A DNA stretch of 64,000 bases from Anticarsia gemmatalis (GCF_050436995.1 NC_134747.1:13895501-13959500), one strand, 5' to 3'; positions 10,430 to 23,140 are shown, counted from the first letter of the stretch. Made by a program: numbers and translations. The notes: generated by a model from the sequence alone, not told the origin.

Positions 10430-12040
10430 TACGGCATACATTCGCAACAAAGTCCATATCCATGATAACAAGATAGCCACCGTACAGAGCACGCTTAGGT
10501 CACACAAACACGTTCCACCATTGTCTCACGTGTGTAGGAGTACAACAAATAACATTGTCACTTATATCCGACACACGTTTAGCGCTTATGTCACCCACTT
10601 ACAGCTCATTTTCCTTTGACACTTGTAGCAGGACGCGATTTGTTGTTAAGGAATTATCCTATTCACTACGGTAATAAACTATATGTTTCTATTAAGCTCA
10701 TTATTTTGGATTAATCTGAGGTGAAATTGATTTTCTGCTACTATCCTTTAGTTGGATATAAAATCATAAATCATCACAACAGGTGAAATCGGGATCAGTG
10801 GCCATTAAATCTTGTCCGTTTCTTGTATGATAGGTAATTAAAACGAATACATAATTTTCAGTAAGATCAATGTGTGAACTGCAATGTTCAGGTGACTTCT
10901 TAGTGTATTCTTTTTTCAGTACGTCATTTTCTGCAATTCAAAACTTTAGTATTTTTAATTTCCATTAAAATTACATTTCATGTTCTTGATTTCTTTATCC
11001 TTTCTGATAATAATTGCTATTTATAAACACCAGTATTTCTACAAGTTCCCGTCAATATCAGATATCTCTGTGTATCAAAACGGCAAGATAACAATAACTT
11101 CAACGACAATACACATTCAATTCCAACAGGAACAAATTAAACTCCAGAAATAGTACCACCCCGAGGGTAGTTTCCAGATCTTTCGATCGAATGACGTCAT
11201 TGCTCTTGTAGTCAGAGGCTTTTTTCAATGACTTATACAAGTGATTCATTGGTGATTGTGTTTGAATTTTGTGGTCGTATATTCGAGCTGATTTCCAGTC
11301 TTATTTGTCACGGAATTCCAGCAAGAGAGCACGTGACTATTTGGTTTTTAATATAAACTTCAAACATTTGTACTTCTGAAAGTGCAAGCAAAATCATTGC
11401 TTTCATTTTAGAACCTACCTTCCTAAATTCCTAAAAACCTAATTCTATTGAATCCTCATTAAGCATATCATCCTTCATTGATGTGGGACATCGGGACTAT
11501 CTTAAAATGCTTTCTACCTATTGAAAAAAATGTAATGGTGTATATAAGTCCAAAAGCGCCTGCCCAGCCTTAGGTGTCTTATGAGTTATTGCCTGAAACG
11601 GAAACGATATAACCTGCTCTCCAATGCACAAGTCACAGTTCAATCTCTAAACCATCTGCGGTATCAACTATATTAGCACGTTAAATATGTCAAACACCAC
11701 TAAACCTTTCAGACGAAGTGCAAGTGGCCAACACCATTCTCCCTTAGGTATGTTTACGTCACGACCTTCCATAACACGCTCCGATCGCTGCACTTCGGAT
11801 CACTTCGGCTCTTGATTAATGGATTCGAGTTTTACGGTCGGCTGAGTGCACTTGTACTCAGATTCTGATGTCTGTTTGATGTTGGTACGTCTGCTAAATA
11901 AGAATTTTTACTACTTTAAGTACTAAGACGTCATGAGATGATAAAGAAAATAAATTTTAGATTGTTTTTGTTGTTTATGTGCAGATCTGTGTTTGTGTAC
12001 GCAATATTAAAAATTTAATGACGTCATTATTTATGGACCA
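10430..12040. other. AT-rich sequence with two CRE palindromes
   Basis: Perfect TGACGTCA palindromes occur at 11192-11199 and 12019-12026. No gene or repeat recognised. Confidence 0.4.
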
Positions 12041-12044
12041 GATA

Positions 12045-12150
12045 AAGCTAAGATCTTAGTGGTAAAGCCATTTGCCTCCCACGCAAATAAGGTTTCTAAT
12101 ACATAAACTCATTTACCATTCATTTAATCCGAGAGAACATCGTGAGGGTT
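12045..12150 (+). repeat. Old tRNA-derived SINE copy
   Basis: GTGGTAAAGCCATTTGCCTC and then CCCACGCAAATAAGGTTT resemble the A-box region and inter-box part of the family at 42325, and ACATCGTGAGG its middle. It is heavily decayed, with the B box unrecognisable. Confidence 0.5.
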
Positions 12151-12159
12151 AATATTCTA

Positions 12160-14290
12160 AGGCTCTAAGATCGCCAATTACTTAGGAGCTAATCACCGAA
12201 ACAGTTGGAAGACCTCACCTGTTTTATATCATACAAAGTCTATGTCTAGCCAGTTAGAAAAAATATATATTAGGAAACCCTATAGGGCAGTTTCATTTTA
12301 TACATAAGTTTCAGATTATCCATCTGCTAGATAAACTGACAGCAAATATATGAAAACAACTTTCAAAACTTCATCTGATAGTGTCTCAAAAGTAGTGAAA
12401 CTGAGCCTTCGTTAATTATAGACTGGAATTCCAAAAACGCTTCAACGTTTCTTCAGAAGTAGTTAAAACAGGCCTAAGTAAAGAATAAACAGGAAAATTC
12501 TAATCGAACTCTTTACAGTTGCTGGTGCCTTGGTAACGCAAGCTTATAATCAATATCATGAAAAGGACATCCGTAACCACTATCTGTAGTTCAAAGTCAA
12601 TGCTACTGACAATTAGTACATCTTGATAGTACACCGTTTGATTGCTGATAATGATAACAACTTATGTGATTACAGCTTTGTATTACGGTCGTATTATGAA
12701 ATAATTCTGTAATCATATCGGTCGTATTATTAAATAATTAATTATAGTCAATGATTTGTAGTCATCATTGAAGCCGAATGGTTGAACGGCTTTGGAAATG
12801 GAAGATTCTTGGGGAAGACTTTGGTTGGTGTTCATCCTAGAGTGAAAGTTATTCAAGCTGTTTTATGCTTTAACTTAAATACTAATAACCTGATTTAAGA
12901 CAACCGAGAGTACCCACCAAATTCCAAATCTAAGGGGTTGCAGATCAGATAAGAAACAAACTTGCCACTATCGTTTTCTGAAAATGGAAAATGAAAGAGT
13001 TATTTGGTCTTTGTTTTTCCTTCGGGAATGAGGTGTGGTTTTATGTACGAAGAGTTCACGATGAACAGTCTTTTATTGTTTACACCACCAAGGCATTACC
13101 ATTGCACAATTAACTCCACAATCATGCTCACCGACTTATAATCATAGAAAAACTCGTCTGTCATTAAACCAGACAAAATTACGTATAATAGGACCTCGTT
13201 TCATAATACTACGTTATAATGTTCGCATAATACATGTCTTGTCAAGGTGAGATACATTATGAAGTAACTTAGCCAATTTGATGTTTTTTAAAAGACCCTC
13301 TTTTGTAAATCGCTGGTTGGTAAACGGTTAGTGAAGCAACCCTCTTCGCTGTTCTGAGGGGCCACTTGACCGCTAGCCAGACGAGGACGGTTGGCGAAGA
13401 CAGAACTCGAACATGGTCTTTTAATGGACTACATTCAAAATATCATCTAGTGCCACTTGTATTGTCTGTAATTTTTGTCTTAATTACTGTTTTACTAAAA
13501 TTACTTAATTAAAGTTTGAATTGGCTATACAGTAATATACGTAAAAACTGTCCCCAAGAATACACTCGATGTTGCGTTTTTTTTGGAATTAAAGATTGAG
13601 AAGTTTTTCGTTTCTCAAAAGATGATCTAACGAACATTTCTAGACAAAACAAAAAACTTTCTTGGTAAAACCCGGTCATTGACCCCAACTCTAATGGGGC
13701 ACAAACCACACGAATAACGCTTTAAAATGAATATAGTTTTATCAGTTACGCATAAACGTATGACGTAGTTGATCCTAGATGATGTACCGAGTGTACCGAC
13801 GCCACGTGGGAAATCGAGCGATCATGCCATCGCAACTACCACGGTACTATAGTTCACGAACCAAAACAAATCTGTTCTCGAATTATTCTCATTTCTCGAA
13901 GCAAAAAATCTGTAGATATTCTTGTTATTGTGTTAAGTGTCTTTCTGCCCTTTTGGGAATATTTTGTGTTGTGTGTCAATTGTTCTAGGTATTTTTTGTT
14001 TGCGACTGCTATAAACGTAATTGGGTTTTTCTGTTTGAAAATTCGCAGAAACTGTTACCAATTAAGTAGATAAAATTCAAATTGTTTGATGAAATCTGAG
14101 TGCAATGTTCCAAGTAATTAATACTGGGTATAAGTGTTATTACTCATGAGAGTGTAGCGTAATCTCATTTATCTTGTAATAGTATGTCTTATCAATCAAT
14201 ACGTTATCGAATGAACAAGCGTAAATAAACAACAATCTGTATAAATATCTATCTCTACATCTCTGAATAGGTAAATAGAGATGATACAGA
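12160..14290. other. AT-rich sequence, no gene recognised
   Basis: A short direct repeat, CGGTCGTATTAT, occurs twice (about 12687 and 12719). No frame with recognisable content. Confidence 0.4.
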
Positions 14291-14421
14291 TGTTTACATG
14301 AAACAAAACACGCGTTCAAACGAGATTTGGTTAAAGAATTGCGGTGAGTTAAATCTGCGTAGTGAGTTTGTTGAACGTAGTAAAGGCCCTTCACCGGTCC
14401 ACGTCACTGCTGGTTTTCGCC

Positions 14422-14455
14422 TCAGTTTCCGAACGCACACCGCGCCGGCCGGACA
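14422..14455 (+). promoter_or_regulatory. Initiator plus DPE core promoter
   Basis: TCAGTT (14422-14427) and GGACA (14451-14455) sit at the exact spacing required for TFIID recognition of TATA-less insect promoters. The strict spacing makes chance less likely than for either motif alone. Confidence 0.5.
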
Positions 14456-14593
14456 CTGGCTGACACAGCGCGTGCTATCCGTCAAACAAATAAAAAAAAC
14501 AACTTATTTTTTTAAAAACCCTGTATCAAGTGGCTGTGATAGTCGATAAGTGATATTTTTTTATAGTTAGGTTATCTGTCTGCGCTAAAAGCG
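14424..14593 (+). other. Candidate non-coding first exon (promoter A)
   Basis: Transcription would start at A14424 in TCAGTT (14422-14427), a perfect match to the arthropod initiator TCAKTY. GGACA at 14451-14455 matches the downstream promoter element RGWYV exactly at +28 to +32. The surrounding 80 bp is rich in C and G (CACACCGCGCCGGCCGG). The exon has no ATG and ends GCTAAAAGCG|GTGAGTG, a consensus splice donor (14593/14594). No TATA box is expected with a DPE. It is inferred to be the 5'UTR exon of the plus-strand gene whose other exons are proposed at 32068, 45212 and 52642. No transcript is available to me. Confidence 0.5.
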
Positions 14594-14599
14594 GTGAGT

Positions 14600-15820
14600 G
14601 CTTTTTATAAATGTGCTTTTTGTGAACACGTGAAGTTGAAAGTTTTTGTGAACAGTTATAATTGTATCCCGGTTGTTAGGGGTTCGGGGAAAAGAGTAAT
14701 AATTTTACAGTTATTTTTTAATAACGTTATCTAATGTGGAATGTTACGCTGTCTCTAATTATTTTAATGTCGCGTGTTGTGTTACTGTGTTGTAAATATA
14801 GCGAATTGGTTGCACAAGACATTTTTTCTTTCGCGATTCAATCAAAAGTTTAAAGACGCGTTTTTTTACTTTTTATTTATTTAAAAGGCTTTCACTTTTT
14901 GCCTTGCAGGTTAATTTTCGCTTTCGAATTAACTGGCGGGTATTTGTATAAAAAGTTGTTTTATTACTAAACAGTTTATTGCGTATTTGATGTTGAGATT
15001 TGCCAATTATAATGACTAGGAACCTTGTAGAACCAGATTTCAATGATCCTCTGACATTATTAAAATTGCAAGATCTTGTCAGGTTGTCTAAACAGATAAA
15101 TCGAGCCTGAATGTCAAAGATCCGTTGCAAAAAATATGCTTTATCTTATTAATAACATATCAATTTACGAACATGCTTTTGAAGCTGCATGAGCTGCATG
15201 CCATTCATAATAATAGTATGAAACAAAACGCATGCCTTTTTAATCAAGGTGTCACAACAATTTTCCTTTACGACATGTTAATTTATTTACTCATTGATTT
15301 AGACAATGGCTAGTTCACTTCCGAGGTCAATACCTCGCCAAAATTAGACGTGACTGAAATATTAACTGTTCTCACAAGAAATAGTTTAACGTCCCACTTT
15401 GAAAAACATATGTTTAGGCTTTTTTCGGTTTGAATTCAGTTGTCAGCTCTTCACATTATGTTAACGTTCTATTTATTTCTAGTTTCGTTTAGATTTAAAT
15501 TTTATTACATGTTTTCATTCATAAAATTTTATTTCAAAATGTCAAACTTAACACCTGTTTCTGCTCGTAACTGTACCTCACAATTTCCGTTTGGCTTTTA
15601 AAAGCCAACCCTGTTTTTCGATCTAGGTCTTGAAATTAAGCAAACAAGTTTTTGCTTAGCCAAAACTGGTTTAATTTAAATTAAAACTGGTTTATAAGCA
15701 ATCAGTTGGAGTTAGAATTAAAGAAATCTTAGGATCCGTAATTTATCTAGCTGATAATTCATAATAAAGTAACTGTCCAACAGGCCACCGTCAGCTGCAT
15801 AAGCCTTCAGTAGGCGTATC
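14600..15820. other. AT-rich sequence, presumed intron
   Basis: CTTGCAG|GTTAAT (14909/14910) is a weak acceptor-donor juxtaposition. No other feature. Confidence 0.35.
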
Positions 15821-15821
15821 T

Positions 15822-15945
15822 CGTATCCCAGTTGACAACTAGTGTACGTCAAATCGATGGTCACTATTCACTACATTGCTGCTCATCTAAGGGAGAAAAC
15901 AATGTACGGCATAGTAACTTTCATATAGTTGTCAACTGAGATACG
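15822..15945. mobile_element. Small hairpin MITE
   Basis: The 20 bp left end CGTATCCCAGTTGACAACTA (15822-15841) and the reverse complement of 15926-15945 differ at one base. The loop of about 84 bp shows nothing. The structure fits a 124 bp MITE; no clean flanking duplication. Confidence 0.6.
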
Positions 15946-15949
15946 TGAC

Positions 15950-16685
15950 ACCTCTTCAGGTCTGCCATGTTTTAAATTCTGCTTTTCGTGTACGTCCGTC
16001 AGCCGCAAAACCTTGTATACAAAGCTCCTTACTAAGTTATTGGACTATATTATTATTATTGTATTTTGGTACACACATTTACACATATTCCAACAAAACA
16101 ATTTGATGGTTCGACTGTAGACGTCAATGTATATCTATTTGCCATATAAATACGGTGCTATAGACTTGAGACTAATCCATAGGTACCTTCCCCTATCTGT
16201 TCTGTCAATTGATATTAGCTTTCGCATCCCTTGCAGGGGATTACATTAGCCCCTGACCACTCTGGCTGGTTTATTGCTGAATAGATTTGGTAGACTGTAG
16301 TGATGGGTGGCAAATGGCGGCATATTGGTTTGAAACTGAATGTTGATTGCAATGCTATCGTGTATTTGGTAATGAATAAAGACAGTTTATTATATTATGC
16401 TGAAACTTTAACTGTTTTGCTTCTACGATTGCGAGTCCTTATATAAATAAGTTCGGTAATTGGTTCAGAGAAGTTTGATGATGGGGTATTATTATAATAT
16501 ATATGTATATTGATTGATTTGTTATTATTATTATTATAATAGTCTAGTATTTAAAATGTATATTATTATATTGGATCAGTAATTGGTTATAGATAAGCTT
16601 TGCGATATTAAATTCGGATTGCAAGGACCCTATTTATATATTTAGGAGATTTTTGTCGTTAGAATTAAATTTAACTATATGTAAA
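15950..16685. other. AT-rich sequence, no gene recognised
   Basis: A TTA-type microsatellite occurs at about 16524-16537. Nothing else. Confidence 0.4.
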
Positions 16686-16689
16686 TAAC

Positions 16690-16893
16690 TTGCGACAGGC
16701 CCTGGCTATATCCGGGTTAAAATAGTTGTATAACAAATGAAATTTTCAATTTCACACACAAATTTTCCCCTTGAATCACTCTACTCTATTCATTAAAAAA
16801 AACCGCAGTAAATTCCGTTGCGTAGTTTCGAAGATTTAAGCATACATACGGACAGACAGCTGAAAGCGACTTTGTTTTATATAATGTAGTGAT
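16690..16893 (+). repeat. Interspersed repeat relic (Helitron- or RTE-like)
   Basis: Contains the phrase TTGCGTAGTTTCGAAGATTT, then ACATACGGACAGACAGC, then GACTTTGTTTTATA, a pattern common to dispersed lepidopteran elements. The boundaries are guesses. Confidence 0.45.
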
Positions 16894-16899
16894 TAATTT

Positions 16900-18205
16900 A
16901 GTTGTTCAGATAACGATAATACACTCGTAATAGTAACACGAAGCACGTGCTACGCATGCCATTAATTTAAATAACACAATGAAAGGAAGTACGGAAGTGA
17001 CTTGACCTAACTAAATAGTGTAAACAGTGTGTAAATGTTACGATGTGTTATTGTAATTACATGTCAATGTCATTAAACAATTGATGTTTTATATAAATAT
17101 ATTATGTAGTAAAAGGTTAATAGAATTTGCGAATTTTAGAATTGAAAACTGGCCTTTGATCTGTGTCACATAGACTTTAAGTGACTTTTAACCTAATTTA
17201 ACCTGTGTTTTTGACTATATTTAATTGACCTGCGTTTTACTGTTGTCTTCTATTGCTCGTAATAATTCTCAAATAGTCAAATAAATCATGAAAAGGGTTT
17301 GGTAGATTTAAAGCTTGATTCTAATTGACATGAATATCGGTTCATCATTTTAAGATTTATGAGCGTAACATACATACTATTATATTAATTGTTTAGTGGT
17401 ACAATATTTTTAAGTATAAAGTACAGTTATAATTATAAGTTTAGTAATATTCTTTTGGACATTATACATAATGTAGTGTTTATAATGAAACAGTGAAATC
17501 TTAATTAACGTGAAAGTATTCTTTGTCACGGACACATGAAATAAATATGAGTAATCATAAAATGGACTGAGAACGTCTCGGCGCGATACCATACTTACAT
17601 ACCATAATTATTTATCAAACTTTTGTTCAACTGTAAATACTTTATTATACAAACAGGCACACAGACAGTCCGACCCGAAATTAGAATTCGATCGTATTGC
17701 CATAATCTCGATATCAACTATGAAACTGTCGATGCTTTACAACAACGTTAACTAAATAAAAGTTTATCTATAAACACTCGATAAATGAAAAAGTATGAAA
17801 ATATGTTTAGTAGTTTTTTTTTATACTTTAAAGCATTTAGACTGACAGAATTGGCAATGAGACTTGCATTTTGCTTTTTAATCTTCTTACCCCATTTCCT
17901 TTGATTGTGAAAATTTTAGATTTTTATTTGAGCTCATAAAATAACCGTTTCTACCGGGGTTATTGATATTATGTGATCGATTTTAAAATGACTGCTAATG
18001 ACTTCATAATGTAGAAGCCGTAAGTGCGTAGAATATAAATGATGTGTGAGAATTCTAATGACAATGTCATTCACCTCAGACGACATGTTTGCTAAAGACA
18101 TTTTTGTTTTGACGAAATCCATTCTTATTACTTTTTTTTCCCTAACAAATTCTGGATCTATACGAATTATTATAAAAGCATAAATCTAATTTATTTTTGT
18201 AAATA
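16900..18205. other. AT-rich sequence, no gene recognised
   Basis: No recognisable feature on either strand. Confidence 0.4.
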
Positions 18206-18210
18206 AGTAA

Positions 18211-18300
18211 AGCAGTGATAGCCGAGTGGTCTTTGCTGCCTAAGCGTAGGTTAAGCATTTGCTTGCCATATGTAGTATTTACCCAGTAGTGGGACAAAAA
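18211..18300 (+). repeat. Internally deleted tRNA-derived SINE
   Basis: The head AGCAGTGATAGCCGAGTGGT is a good tRNA 5' end with A box. The copy then jumps to the 3' domain CCCAGTAGTGGGAC, with the B box and body missing. Confidence 0.65.
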
Positions 18301-18346
18301 ATAATTTGACTAGTATTTACTTTGTTTTAACTTATTACTATATTAC

Positions 18347-18413
18347 ACTGTTGGACAAGGGTTTCCCCACAGGTTGAGTGGGGGTAGAGGGTTAGACCTT
18401 GAGTCCATTACTA
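18347..18413 (-). repeat. SINE 3' domain fragment (reverse)
   Basis: ACTGTTGGACAAGGGTTTCC and GACCTTGAGTCCA are the reverse of the conserved SINE 3' domain. It faces the plus-strand copy just upstream. Confidence 0.6.
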
Positions 18414-18785
18414 TTTGCGTTGTTGGTTATTACTTCTAGTCATTTAAAATATTATTAAGTGAAGTGATTTTCATAATTAAGCTTATAATCTTTTACAGCA
18501 ATTAAGTGCAGTTAATTAAAATTGCAATGGCCAAGTAACAGTGTTTAACCAGTTATTCTCGTTATGGTAAATTATGAACAGTTGCGTTGTTGTAACTATC
18601 CATGCGTGACGAATTGACTGCAGCACTAGTGATTATGTTTGAGATAACAGTCGAACGGAACTACGTGAGATTAGATAATACTGGATGTCTGGAAAATATA
18701 AGATCATTTGTATGATTACCGAAATAATTATCATTTGTTTTCTCCGTAAAGGAAAACACTGCGATAAAACATTTTATTCCGCTAG

Positions 18786-18880
18786 GATGCAAAAACCTCG
18801 CACTAAGCCAACGTGGTAGACTAACCCTTCCTTATTCTTTCTAAGACCCCTGCCTTATAGTAGGTCAGCGATGCGCTTTT
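18786..18880 (+). repeat. SINE 3' domain fragment
   Basis: CCTCGCACTAAGCCAACGTG, then GACTAACCCTTCC and AAGACCCCTGCC, follow the order of the SINE 3' domain at 42510-42595. Decayed. Confidence 0.5.
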
Positions 18881-18889
18881 CTTCGCTCT

Positions 18890-19610
18890 GTCATTACGTA
18901 ATATGCCTTAAGTTATCTGAATAGGTGAAGCTGTTTAGCCGTGATAATTCGCGACAGAGTAGACTTGGAAGTCATCACAGGTCAAAGACTATGGTTTCAA
19001 AAAGAAGTTGTGCATTTTATTGCTCTGCATTCCTTATCACATATACATGGCATAACTTAGATAACGCTATAATTTTTATTACACAATAATATTTTTTTCC
19101 CTGACTGACTAAAGGAGGCTCTAACCTCTGCCTTAATATTAGTAGGAAGTATATTCGTGTTTTCCATACAGTTTACTAACTTGGTCATCGAGCTCGTGCT
19201 TCAAACATAACATTCAACAACGCTATACGAAACGTTTATAAACTTAACTTGCTACAACATGCTTGATAACTGCTTATTCTGTCTCACACTTTTGGAAGAG
19301 ATAGTATTCGTTGAAATTTTTTCCTGTTGCTTGACGAAAGTAGGTAAGTGTTATTATGATGATAGTTTTAAGCAATTATTGTGTTATTTGCTTTAAAAAA
19401 AATACAGTAATGGTATATCTTAATTCGTTCTTAAATGTTTACGTGCCTACTCGTTGTATGAAGTTATTTTTTTATAGTAATAGCAAAAATGCCGGTCTGA
19501 AGGTTAAGTGTGTACGATTGCTGACCACGAGATCTCAGGTGAGAATCCTCGGTCGGACAAAGTTCTACTGGTATTCTTCTTATTTATATTGTAGTGATTT
19601 TAATAGTATA
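18890..19610. other. AT-rich sequence, no gene recognised
   Basis: GTAG|GTAAGTG near 19343 is an isolated donor-like motif without a supporting exon. Confidence 0.35.
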
Positions 19611-19619
19611 TCCTAGTTT

Positions 19620-19722
19620 GGTAACGTGCCCCCTATTATTAAATGGGACTTTAATTAATGGCGAAACGCCGGCTTATTTCGTGCACCTCTCTGCCTACAC
19701 CTTCGTGTATGTATGTATGTAG
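19620..19722 (+). repeat. Lepidopteran repeat fragment, 3' end type
   Basis: CCCCCTATTATTAAATGGGA, GGCGAAACGCCGG, GCACCTCTCTGCCTACACC and a GTAT tetranucleotide tail parallel the copy at 10318-10425. Confidence 0.55.
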
Positions 19723-19929
19723 CATAAATGCTTAAAATGTCGGGTCTTAGTTACTCAGATCCGACTTAAATAGCAAATAAATAAGTAACTGTTTGTTGTG
19801 AATCATTCATTGTGTCGCAAACAAAGCCAGTACAAGCGGTGCATTTCTACAATGACTGAGGTTTTCCCAAGTTACACGTGCAACAAACTCTTTTCGGTGA
19901 ATAAAAATATCATACCTACTTCCTAATCA

Positions 19930-20079
19930 TATTATAAATGCGAAATATTGTAAGAATTGATACTCATTCATGCAAAAACTAGTGAAAAGATTTTAATAAA
20001 ATTTGATACACAGATAGTTTATGATCTATTTACTCCCGAGAAATGTTTTAATGCGAACGAGATTGCCGGTAAAAGCTAG
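19930..20079 (+). mobile_element. Helitron-like relic ending CTAG|T
   Basis: Starts ATTATAAATGCGAAA and contains GATTTTAATAAAATTTGATA and CACAGATAGTTTATG. It ends CCGGTAAAAGCTAG followed by T (CTAG at 20076-20079), the 3' signature of Helitrons (CTRR, insertion before T). Confidence 0.45.
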
Positions 20080-20370
20080 TTATACATCTACATTAGTAAT
20101 AACTAAAATATATTTAAGCAATCTTTTCCATTAAATCTACTTTTCAATATCACTGAGAAACTATCTTCAATACATATGTAGTTCTAGTCTTTACGTATCT
20201 CAAAATCTAAGCGTTTTCGCATTCAAGTCTACGCCAGACGGATTTAATATTAAAAGATGTTCCATCTTACACGGTCACTTTAAGATTTATGTATGACGAA
20301 TGTGTCTATCTTTTTCCGACTTAGCGAATATGAAAAGGATAGATGTTTTATACTTTTTAGTACGTTGAGG

Positions 20371-20655
20371 AGTTTGTAGCTTAGTTAACAGCCGCGCAGA
20401 TCGATCTCTGAGGTTAAGCTACGCTTGCCGATGTTGATCTGTGGATGGGTGACCGTCTTATACATATCGAGTTAAATCTCTCTGAGAGTTGTTAACAGTA
20501 GTCAGAAGCTTGAAAGCTTGACAACCTATCTTACCGAAGGTTATCGTGTTATATGTGGCAGTCGCTCCATGTAAAATACAGATATTCAGCTGCATCTTTT
20601 GAGACTGGAAGCCGTCTCCAACAAAGTTTGGAAGAAAGGCTAGGCTAAAGAAAAG
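20371..20655 (+). mobile_element. 5S rRNA-like SINE, long-tail subfamily
   Basis: GAGGTTAAGCTACGCTTGCC and GTGGATGGGTGACCG (about 20411-20453) resemble the A and C boxes of the 5S internal promoter. The body includes GGCAGTCGCTCCATGTAAAA, GACTGGAAGCCGTCTCC and GGAAGAAAGGCTAGGCT. The same body occurs in reverse at 39552-39897 and partially at 58187-58323. About 285 bp, fairly complete. Confidence 0.75.
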
Positions 20656-20659
20656 TACG

Positions 20660-21405
20660 TTGAGAATATTTCAAGATGAGTTTGAAATGTTACATGTTTC
20701 TGTCAGTTATGTAGTGTTACTTCCGCATCGTGTGTATCGTATATAAGTAATTGATTTGTCCAGATGAATTCTACGTATCGTGTGTGTCTGTTTAGTATGT
20801 ATGTTACTAAGTAATTGCTGTGCCCTGTTCGTTCCGCTATGATAGTGGTTTAAAGTTGTTGCTTTGAGGGGCTACACTCCCAATAGTTGATTTGATTCTC
20901 ATAAAGAATAGTGCTATTTAACATTAAATATAATATGAGTTAAAAATTTAACAAAATGCAATTTTGTTTTGTTTATTGCCTTCCGTCATGTCGTTAACAC
21001 AGAGAAAATGTTATATATTTACACTGCTTTCATTACTTGTTGTAGTAGTAAAGAACTTAATAATATAATCCCTAACAAAGCTTATAAACCTACTACTATA
21101 GCTATTGCGAATTGAAGTAAATAAAAACATTTATCGAAAAATATTGGCCCGTTTAAAACCCTACCACGCCCCTCAAATTGCCCATATATTCTAACCACCG
21201 GTTTTCTAACCTTTGGACCGACATAATAGTTTTAAAAAACAGTATTTTTTCTATGTTTGTACGTGACTTGGCAAGTTTTTATTCCACTCGTATGTTTTTT
21301 TCCAACGGTCCAGTGATTTCTATAACGAACACGCGAACTTTATTGTTATTAGAATCTAGATATATTACACTTCTTTATCAACTGCACCTATTATTAGAAT
21401 GTTTT
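20660..21405. other. AT-rich sequence, no gene recognised
   Basis: An open frame (21178-21462) has no recognisable content and crosses the MITE at 21415. Confidence 0.35.
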
Positions 21406-21414
21406 GGATATAAG

Positions 21415-21517
21415 CTATGTCCACATCAGTGCGTTTTCTCATCTTTCTTGTGTTTACGTTAGAAACTGTCAAGGGAAGTTGCAAGATGAACATGAAAGTG
21501 CCCGATTGTGGACATAG
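21415..21517. mobile_element. Short MITE
   Basis: CTATGTCCACATC (21415-21427) pairs with GATTGTGGACATAG (21504-21517). The interior of about 75 bp is non-coding. Confidence 0.5.
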
Positions 21518-21529
21518 TTATTTGACGTA

Positions 21530-22540
21530 AAATTTTGATATTCTGTATGGATTCTCCCTTTTCTGGTATTGGCAAATGAACTAATTATAGAGTTTCACCG
21601 TCGTAGGTCAGAAACCCTCTTATCAGCTTTTTTTGCACTCAAAACGACCTATATTTCAATTAATAGACTCTCACTATACATTTTATTTATTAAAAGAGGT
21701 TACAAAGAAAAATAATTAAGCAAAAACACCTCACAACTGTGTAAGATAAAGAGGACAGTTATTGCGAGATTACCAGGCGATAAGAAGTCACGAGGAGGTG
21801 GCGGGTCACAACCCCTGCTAACAACCGCTGATAATGGCTTACAAACAACCTGGCACGTAGTATCGTGATGACCTTTGTGGAATGTATTTCCTTAGAAATG
21901 TCATTTTTTCTTTATTATGAAGAACTTACATCCTCAAAGATAATTAGTAGAATAATTTGTCATTTTTTGGGATATTATTGAGGATAAAGCCTAGCTTATT
22001 CTTTTCGAAGGAAGCTGTTGTCAATTCAAGTTGACCTTCAAGTACCTTGAATGATTTAAAGATTCACTCGCGGCTGTTGTATTTTAGCTATCTACTAAAG
22101 GACACACTACCGTCTTCGCGATTACATTCTAGTTATTCTAGTATCTTTGAGTCAAAGAAGATAGGCTGACAAAATTCCTGAATTGTCTAAAAACGTTCCT
22201 CATATAAATGTTTTACCCAATTCTGGATTAAAGTCTTTCTTGTGCGATGAAAGTACAACGAAAGCATCTACCAGGCGTTTATAAATCTCGAAGAGTTGGT
22301 CCGAGGCGTTCTCATTCTGAATGCAAGTAAACACAGCTGTTCCTTTATGGTACTTACTGGGCGAAGTTCGTTGATCTCCTTGCTCCTTCCATTGTTGTCA
22401 CGCTTCAAGGTGTTTTACTCGACGAAAATGGACATGATTCTTAAATAACGTTTTAAGCCATGTGCCTATGAATCATCACAACAATATACAGAATCACTAC
22501 ATAGTATAAAGCTAAGTCGCCCCTAAGTCTGCATGTATGA
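21530..22540. other. AT-rich sequence, no gene recognised
   Basis: No frame, repeat or promoter recognised. Confidence 0.4.
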
Positions 22541-22542
22541 TA

Positions 22543-22656
22543 TTTATGCAAAAATCTTTAAAACTACGCGGTGATTCATGTGTAAGGTTTATGTGTAAAA
22601 GTTGTAAAGGTTTTTTTTATAAAATTAAACTGGGCGAAGCCGGGGCGAGCTCCTAG
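22543..22656 (+). mobile_element. Helitron-like 3' fragment
   Basis: TTTAAAACTACGCGGTGATT, then GGGCGAAGCCGGGGCGAGCT, then CTAG (22653-22656) before T: the 3' part of a moth Helitron family also seen at 38755-38936. Confidence 0.5.
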
Positions 22657-22924
22657 TAATACTCATATTATTATAACAGACACAAAGTACTGAACCTATT
22701 AGTGAATCACACGTTTTGATTTGAAATTGAAACTTACTCGCTCGCTACAACGGTAAAGGCGCAACCAATTCAATTGACGCAGTCATTACGCGTCATTCAT
22801 AAAAGTGATATGCATATTGTACACGACGTCTGTCTTCCGTCCAACGTTCGTGTATTAAAATCATATTAGCCTTCAGGTGCATATACATTACACATCTAAA
22901 TACGATTATACATAACTCAAAGGT

Positions 22925-23140
22925 GACTGACTGACATAGTGCTCTATCAACGCACAGCCCAAACCATTGGTCGAATCGGACTGAAATTTGGCACGCAGGT
23001 AGATGTTATGACGTAGGCATCCGCTAAGAAAGGATTTTGATCAATTCTACCCCTAAGGAGATAACATAGGGGATGAAGTTTGTATGAAAATTCTGTCTAA
23101 AGTCACAAACCAGGAGAAAGAAGTGGCGGGCTAAAGCTAG
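22925..23140 (+). mobile_element. Helitron-like relic ending CTAG|T
   Basis: GACTGACTGACATAGTGCTC, then CAACGCACAGCCCAAACC, GGACTGAAATTTGGCACGCA and GATGTTATGACGTAGGCATC form a recognisable dispersed lepidopteran element. It ends GGCGGGCTAAAGCTAG before T (CTAG at 23137-23140). Confidence 0.55.

Noticed and set aside
10139..10619. Longest open frames in the window: 140 codons plus strand overlapping 122 codons minus strand
   Set aside because: Both cross the dispersed repeat at 10318-10425, are antisense to each other, show no known domain and have no promoter or splice context. Probably chance.
13320..13420. Possible minus-strand tRNA-like SINE (GTTCGAGTTCTG)
   Set aside because: The B-box-like motif is isolated; no A box or SINE body lies at the right distance.
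19525..19545. Recursive splice site CTCAG|GTGAGA
   Set aside because: No pyrimidine tract precedes it and it is near repeat sequence.
20405..20455. 5S rRNA gene
   Set aside because: Only the internal promoter region is similar. The flanking 5S sequence is missing and the copy continues into a SINE body.
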